Below, piece after piece: positions 61,081 through 64,000 of a stretch of 64,000 nt of DNA. Location of the stretch: the NCBI GenBank assembly GCA_949297805.1, contig CASFTG010000001.1, forward strand, positions 620,001 through 684,000, given 5' to 3'. Under the pieces are notes generated by a model, which saw only the letters and a list, made by a program, of their open reading frames with translations, made no database searches and had not been told where the DNA came from. Within the stretch, counting starts at the first letter, position 1, and each line of letters begins with the position of its first letter. The DNA is from an uncultured bacterium. Lineage in GTDB: Bacteria > Bacillota_I > Bacilli_A > RFN20 > CAG-826. The position numbers were made by a program, and so were the translations under genes.

Positions 61081-62657
61081 TGTTTTCCCTCCAAGCAATA
61101 ATGCCGCAGGGTCTTATCGTCCGGGCTAACCTTTCGTAAAACCTGATCAGCGCAGATATAGATCTGGTCAAATTGCCCGACAATCGATAAAGGAACTCGA
61201 TGGGCCGAGGCCAGCACGGTCCCTGGATAGGAAAGGATCGACTGATAAATGGCTTTCTCCCCATCTTTTCCAATCGAAGTCGTCGGCTCATCAAGCAATA
61301 AGCAGCCCTCGCCATGGTAATAGGCCCGGGCTAGCCCCACCCGTTTTTGTTCCCCGCCCGAAAGGGTTGAGCAGTCCTCGCGGTCGAAGGCAATCCCAGC
61401 GAATGCCTTCGCCCGGCCCAGCTTATTAACATCCAGGTTATCGCTAAGCCCGATATTTTCATCGAGACTTAGAGGATAGACGGTTGGGGTTTGAGGGCAA
61501 TAACCAGCCCGATCTGGTCTTTTGATTTCGCCATCGCTAGCTTCCAATAAGCCGGAAAGCATCTTGATCGCGGTCGATTTCCCGGATCCCGGGTCGCCAA
61601 GTAGCAGCACCTTTTCACCCGGCTCGACTGATAAATCCGCTTTTAAGGGAACACCGTTGGCCGGAGAGGCTGAGAGCAAGGCCAAGCCGGCGAAATCGTC
61701 GTTTGGAAGAGGTTTACGAGGCGCGGAATTCCAATTCAGGTTGTTCATTAGGCTCTTTCCGGATAAATAATCGGATAAACCCGTGGCGAACATTGCAAGC
61801 GATTCCACTAAGGTAGAAGAAAGGAAAAGGCAGGCTGGCAAAGACGATTCTGCCCCCAAACCGAGCCCTACCAACAAAGACGAGGCCGCCACCGCCGCCA
61901 AACGAATTCCAAACGATAAGGCGTTATGGGAAGCCTCAAAAGGCGCATCGGCTTTGCCGACCGCCCATTCGGCCGAGAGCAAAGCCGAAGAATCCTTCTT
62001 CGCCCGCTCGCGAAAAAAGCCATCCCGATGATAACCAAAGGCGATTTTCTGAGAATTAAGCAAATCCAAGGTCTGATCTTGGTACTCTCGGAAGACCCCA
62101 ACATAGGAATTAACCCGTTTCTTGATGATCGGTAAGAACAGGAAGACAGTCAAAAACAACAATGGGGAGGCGGATATCATCAGTAAGCCAAAAGCCCAAT
62201 TGATGAGGAAGCCGACCGTCAAGGAAGCGAAAACGGCAAAAACCTGGGTTGGGAAATTAAGCAAAGGGTTCAGGACTTTTCGGGAAATCAATTCCATTTC
62301 ATCAATTATTTTGGCAAGCCCTCGCCCCACCTCATCGGGATTATCATCGCAAATGGCGAGGTTTTCCTTCCAAAGCTCGTTCCGCCAATAAAGCAAAACC
62401 CTCTCCTGAAAGGAACGCGTCCCATACCCATGAAGGAAAATAAGCAGGCATTGGATCAGGATATAGCCAACCCCGGCTCCAAGCAGAAGAAAGAAGCCTG
62501 GGATGTTGTCGCCAAACGGGAAATCGACTAACCAGGAAAGGAAAAGAGCAAAGCCAACGTCAAGCAGGCTAACAATGATTCCCAAGACAACCAAATAGGC
62601 ATAATTCCCCTTATAAGGTGACAAGCAATGCTTAATCGAGGCGGAGGAGGAAGACAT
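61077..62657 (-). CDS. ABC exporter half-transporter (first gene of pair)
   Basis: 526 residues with the same plan: membrane domain with about six helices (first at about 15-35), ATPase with Walker A LGDPGSGKSTAIKMLSG, Q-loop CPQTPTVYPLSLDENI, signature LSGGEQKRVGLARAYY, Walker B LLLDEPTTSIGKDG and H-loop SAHRVP. All catalytic residues are present in both partners. No accessory gene, precursor peptide or regulator lies beside the pair. Confidence 0.88.
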   Translation of the reverse strand: MSSSSASIKHCLSPYKGNYAYLVVLGIIVSLLDVGFALFLSWLVDFPFGDNIPGFFLLLGAGVGYILIQCLLIFLHGYGTRSFQERVLLYWRNELWKENLAICDDNPDEVGRGLAKIIDEMELISRKVLNPLLNFPTQVFAVFASLTVGFLINWAFGLLMISASPLLFLTVFLFLPIIKKRVNSYVGVFREYQDQTLDLLNSQKIAFGYHRDGFFRERAKKDSSALLSAEWAVGKADAPFEASHNALSFGIRLAAVAASSLLVGLGLGAESSLPACLFLSSTLVESLAMFATGLSDYLSGKSLMNNLNWNSAPRKPLPNDDFAGLALLSASPANGVPLKADLSVEPGEKVLLLGDPGSGKSTAIKMLSGLLEASDGEIKRPDRAGYCPQTPTVYPLSLDENIGLSDNLDVNKLGRAKAFAGIAFDREDCSTLSGGEQKRVGLARAYYHGEGCLLLDEPTTSIGKDGEKAIYQSILSYPGTVLASAHRVPLSIVGQFDQIYICADQVLRKVSPDDKTLRHYCLEGKQ

Positions 62658-62677
62658 AGAGGAAACCTATGGCCAAA

Positions 62678-62705
62678 ATAATCGGCTTTGACGGCGAATT
62701 GTCAA
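62678..62705 (-). promoter_or_regulatory. Predicted promoter of the ABC exporter operon
   Basis: A consensus TTGACA (62700-62705), 16-base spacer, GATTAT (62678-62683) on the minus strand, about 20 bases before the ATG. Confidence 0.55.
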
Positions 62706-62720
62706 GAATCGACGCAAAAA

Positions 62721-62748
62721 AGCCGTCCCAGCTTTAACCAGGACGGCT
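62721..62748 (-). terminator. Terminator after the SPFH gene
   Basis: An 8-bp stem AGCCGTCC/GGACGGCT with a 12-base loop, then TTTTTTG on the minus strand, 5 bases after the stop. Confidence 0.88.
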
Positions 62749-62753
62749 GATGT

Positions 62754-63710
62754 TTATTTTTCCTTGATGGCTTCGGCGATGGCGGTCGCGGCCCCGGCAA
62801 GCGGCTCAAGGTTGCTTGGCAGGAAGATCTTCGTCGCCTGTCCGTCGGCCACCTTCTGCAAGGCTTCATAGCCCCGGATGGTCAAGACCGCTTTGTCGGC
62901 TTCGGCGGCTTTCAAGGCCTTGATACCCTCGGCCTCGGCATCCCGGACCATCTTGATGCCGGCCGCTTCGGCTTCTTTGAGGTTTTTCATCCTTTGGGCT
63001 TCGCCCTCGGCTTTCTTGATGGTCGCTTCCTTCTCGGCCTCGGCGTTAAGGATCATCGATTCCTTGTTGCCCTCGGCGATTAAGATGGCGCTTTGCTTTT
63101 GCCCTTCAGCGAGGAGGATCTTTTCCCTTTTCTCCCGCTCAGCCCGCATCTGGCGTTCCATCGCCTCTTGGATATCCCGGGGCGGAAGGATGTTCTTTAC
63201 CTCAACCCGGGTGACCTTAATACCCCAGGGGTCGGTCGCCCCATCGAGGATCTCCCGCATCTTCTCATTGATGATGTCACGGGAAGTGAGGGTCGAGTCG
63301 AGGTCGAGCTCGCCGATGATGTTTCGAAGGGTGGTCGAAGAGAGGAGCTCAATGGCCTGGACCGGGTTCGAGACCCCGTAGGCATAGAGCTTGGAATCGG
63401 AGACGTAATAGAAGACGACGGTGTCGATCTGGATGGTGACGTTATCAGAGGTGATGACGTTTTGGGGCGGGAAGTCCTTGACCTGTTCCCGCATGTCGAT
63501 CCGATGGGCCAGCCGGTCGAAGAAAGGTATCTTCATATGGATCCCGGTACCCCAGGTGCATTTATACGACCCGAGCCGTTCGATGATCCCTTTCTCGGTC
63601 TGACCGATGATCTTGACGTTGCAAAGGATCAACACCAGCAACAAGACGAAGAGGATGAGCCCGACGATCAGGCCGATGGCCCAGCCGGGGAAAGAATCGA
63701 GCATGTTCAT
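62754..63710 (-). CDS. SPFH/Band 7 membrane protein, stomatin/QmcA type
   Basis: 318 residues: N-terminal membrane helix (WAIGLIVGLILFVLLLVLIL), SPFH domain (TEKGIIERLGSYKCTWGTGI, DNVTIQIDTVVFYYV, PPRDIQEAMERQMRAEREKR) and a long alanine/glutamate-rich helix (about 185-270). Such proteins form ring assemblies that organise membrane microdomains and modulate membrane proteases. Its start overlaps the stop of the NfeD gene, the standard partner of stomatin-like proteins. Confidence 0.92.
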   Translation of the reverse strand: MNMLDSFPGWAIGLIVGLILFVLLLVLILCNVKIIGQTEKGIIERLGSYKCTWGTGIHMKIPFFDRLAHRIDMREQVKDFPPQNVITSDNVTIQIDTVVFYYVSDSKLYAYGVSNPVQAIELLSSTTLRNIIGELDLDSTLTSRDIINEKMREILDGATDPWGIKVTRVEVKNILPPRDIQEAMERQMRAEREKREKILLAEGQKQSAILIAEGNKESMILNAEAEKEATIKKAEGEAQRMKNLKEAEAAGIKMVRDAEAEGIKALKAAEADKAVLTIRGYEALQKVADGQATKIFLPSNLEPLAGAATAIAEAIKEK

Positions 63711-64000
63711 TGTTTAAGCCCTCCTTGTTCATTGGCTTTATCGATGATGAGTTTATTGCCGGCGATGGCGACGATCAGGGCCACCTCGCTCGGTTCAAAG
63801 CTAAGGCCTTCCTCCCGGACCTCGGCGGTCCAGGTCAGCCCGTCAATCATTATCTCCCCTTTATGTAGGTAGGAGCAAGGGCTCAAGACGATGCCTTTCT
63901 TCCCAAGTAGCCCCTCGACGTTGCTTCGGGTCTGCTCCTTCTTGCTCATGACCTTCTTGATCAGAGGGCGCAAGGCGAAGAAGGCGATGATCGAGACCCC
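63707..64000 (-). CDS. NfeD-family protein, C-terminal part (cut by window edge)
   Basis: The reading frame is open to the end of the window; 97 residues are visible. It begins inside a membrane helix (GVSIIAFFALRPLIKK) and continues with the OB-fold domain of NfeD (GLLGKKGIVLSPCSYLHKGE, GLTWTAEVREEGLSFEP, VAIAGNKLIIDK). NfeD proteins pair with SPFH proteins in membrane organisation. An apparent internal start at 63973 is a TTG within the helix and is not the real start. Confidence 0.85.
   Translation of the reverse strand, partial: GVSIIAFFALRPLIKKVMSKKEQTRSNVEGLLGKKGIVLSPCSYLHKGEIMIDGLTWTAEVREEGLSFEPSEVALIVAIAGNKLIIDKANEQGGLKQ

Overview
The window is about 64 kb of a bacterial chromosome with roughly even base composition, and nearly every gene lies on the minus strand. 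The gene set is that of the Bacilli/Mollicutes branch. It includes RNase HIII, MutS2, RluD/LspA/IleS, L21-Prp-L27 with the cleavable L27 leader, tRNA-sensing T-box leaders, YsxC and bifunctional Rel. The division cluster is reduced to mraZ-rsmH-small membrane protein-ftsA-ftsZ with no murein-synthesis gene, and surface proteins are lipoproteins with no sortase signals seen. This points to a wall-less or wall-reduced relative of the Mollicutes (Acholeplasma/RF39/RFN20-like). TGA is used as a stop in several tightly overlapping gene pairs, so the code is the standard one, not the mycoplasma TGA=Trp code. No phage, insertion sequence or CRISPR array was seen.

Layout: 1-7,492 hisS (cut by the window edge), rel, recJ and a secDF-like gene. 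7,772-11,544 ruvAB with a 30-codon ORF ahead of it, obg and a glycosyltransferase. 11,588-31,943 a starch and maltodextrin region: a leftward unit (msmK ATPase, lipoprotein pullulanase, two lipoproteins built of starch-binding-like modules, lipoprotein amylase), a rightward pair of RDD membrane proteins, and a second leftward unit (binding protein, giant MalF, MalG, second lipoprotein amylase). Both leftward promoters carry palindromic operators of the CcpA/LacI type. 32,110-33,064 the L27/Prp/L21 operon. 33,264-43,944 a lipoprotein, radC with a small membrane peptide, valS with T-box, ysxC, lon, tig, an unknown protein, a PlsC acyltransferase and tRNA-Arg(UCU). 44,009-54,974 a VWA lipoprotein, uvrC-mutS2, rnhC, rluD-lspA-ileS with T-box. 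55,247-59,368 the division cluster. 59,518-62,657 a heterodimeric ABC exporter. 62,754-64,000 an SPFH protein and the end of an NfeD protein (cut by the window edge).

How the starch genes fit together: glycan would be held at the cell surface by the module-rich lipoproteins, debranched and cut by pullulanase and two anchored amylases, and the maltodextrins taken up by MalE-F-G driven by the MsmK/MalK ATPase. The most unusual points are a roughly 430-residue helical insertion in the MalF permease, a SecDF whose expected membrane aspartate motifs I cannot find, a recurring arrangement in which a TATAAT-like box sits 6-10 bases before start codons with no ribosome binding site (predicted leaderless mRNAs), and a small membrane peptide with an exceptionally strong ribosome binding site next to radC.
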